Shown: positions 21,797 through 21,797 of the stretch, one piece after another
Layout: each line of letters starts with the position of its first letter
How positions within the stretch are numbered: the first letter of the stretch is position 1
Assembly (NCBI GenBank): GCA_900544705.1
Contig: UQWH01000032.1
Location: 1-21,797 of the forward strand
Reading direction: 5' to 3'
Origin: an uncultured Eubacteriales bacterium
Lineage (GTDB): Bacteria > Bacillota > Clostridia > Oscillospirales > Oscillospiraceae
Length of the DNA: 21,797 nucleotides
Program-made: the position numbers and the translations under genes
The notes under the pieces: model-generated
Told to the model about the DNA's origin: nothing
The model's database searches: none
The model's input: only the letters and a program-made list of their open reading frames with translations

Positions 21797-21797
21797 A

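Overview
The window is a compact, GC-rich stretch of bacterial chromosome. It suggests a Firmicute of class Clostridia, probably a gut Oscillospirales/Ruminococcaceae relative. The grounds are Bacillota-type lipoprotein ABC receptors, a long-form clostridial-type GluRS, a YmdB homologue, a YhaO/YhaN pair, a sporulation-type D,D-carboxypeptidase, strong AGGAGG-like ribosome sites and sigma-A promoters. This assignment is inferred from gene content and style; no rRNA gene is present. I see no tRNA, rRNA, CRISPR, insertion sequence, integrase or phage gene, and no gene-free stretch reaches 300 bases.

Layout. (1) 1-3119, minus strand: a three-gene operon of HAD-IIA phosphatase, SLC45-like MFS transporter and membrane-anchored glycerophosphodiester phosphodiesterase (cut by the left edge). 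(2) 3278-5549, plus: a long-form glutamyl-tRNA synthetase followed by a CatA-like acetyltransferase, ending at a strong terminator. The two operons are divergent, with promoters about 70 bases apart. (3) 5682-9651, plus: a polar amino acid ABC importer (lipoprotein receptor, permease, ATPase) plus an AbgB-like M20 amidohydrolase, with an ArgR-type box next to the promoter. (4) 9695-15461, minus: a maltodextrin-type sugar import operon (receptor, two permeases, LacI regulator, MalQ) with an 18-bp perfect palindromic operator just downstream of its promoter and a terminator after the receptor gene. A shared bidirectional terminator separates regions 3 and 4. (5) 15725-16876, plus: a secreted D,D-carboxypeptidase with its own terminator. 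(6) 16982-21792, plus: a tight operon of YmdB phosphodiesterase, YhaO-type nuclease, YhaN-type ATPase with a membrane hairpin, and TatD nuclease, reading from an almost consensus promoter and probably on into a further gene beyond the right edge.

How the genes fit. Region 4 is a self-regulated sugar uptake and glucan-processing unit that lacks its own ATPase. Region 3 couples uptake to intracellular amide hydrolysis and is probably tuned by arginine. Region 6 groups four phosphodiester-cleaving or SMC-like proteins. Region 1 could turn glycerophosphodiesters into glycerol-3-phosphate and then glycerol, though substrates are unproven. I found no clear-cut new defence or mobile system. The most interesting signals are the region 6 operon, the M20/ABC/ArgR combination, the palindromic operator paired with a specific LacI protein, and a large external insertion in the MFS transporter.
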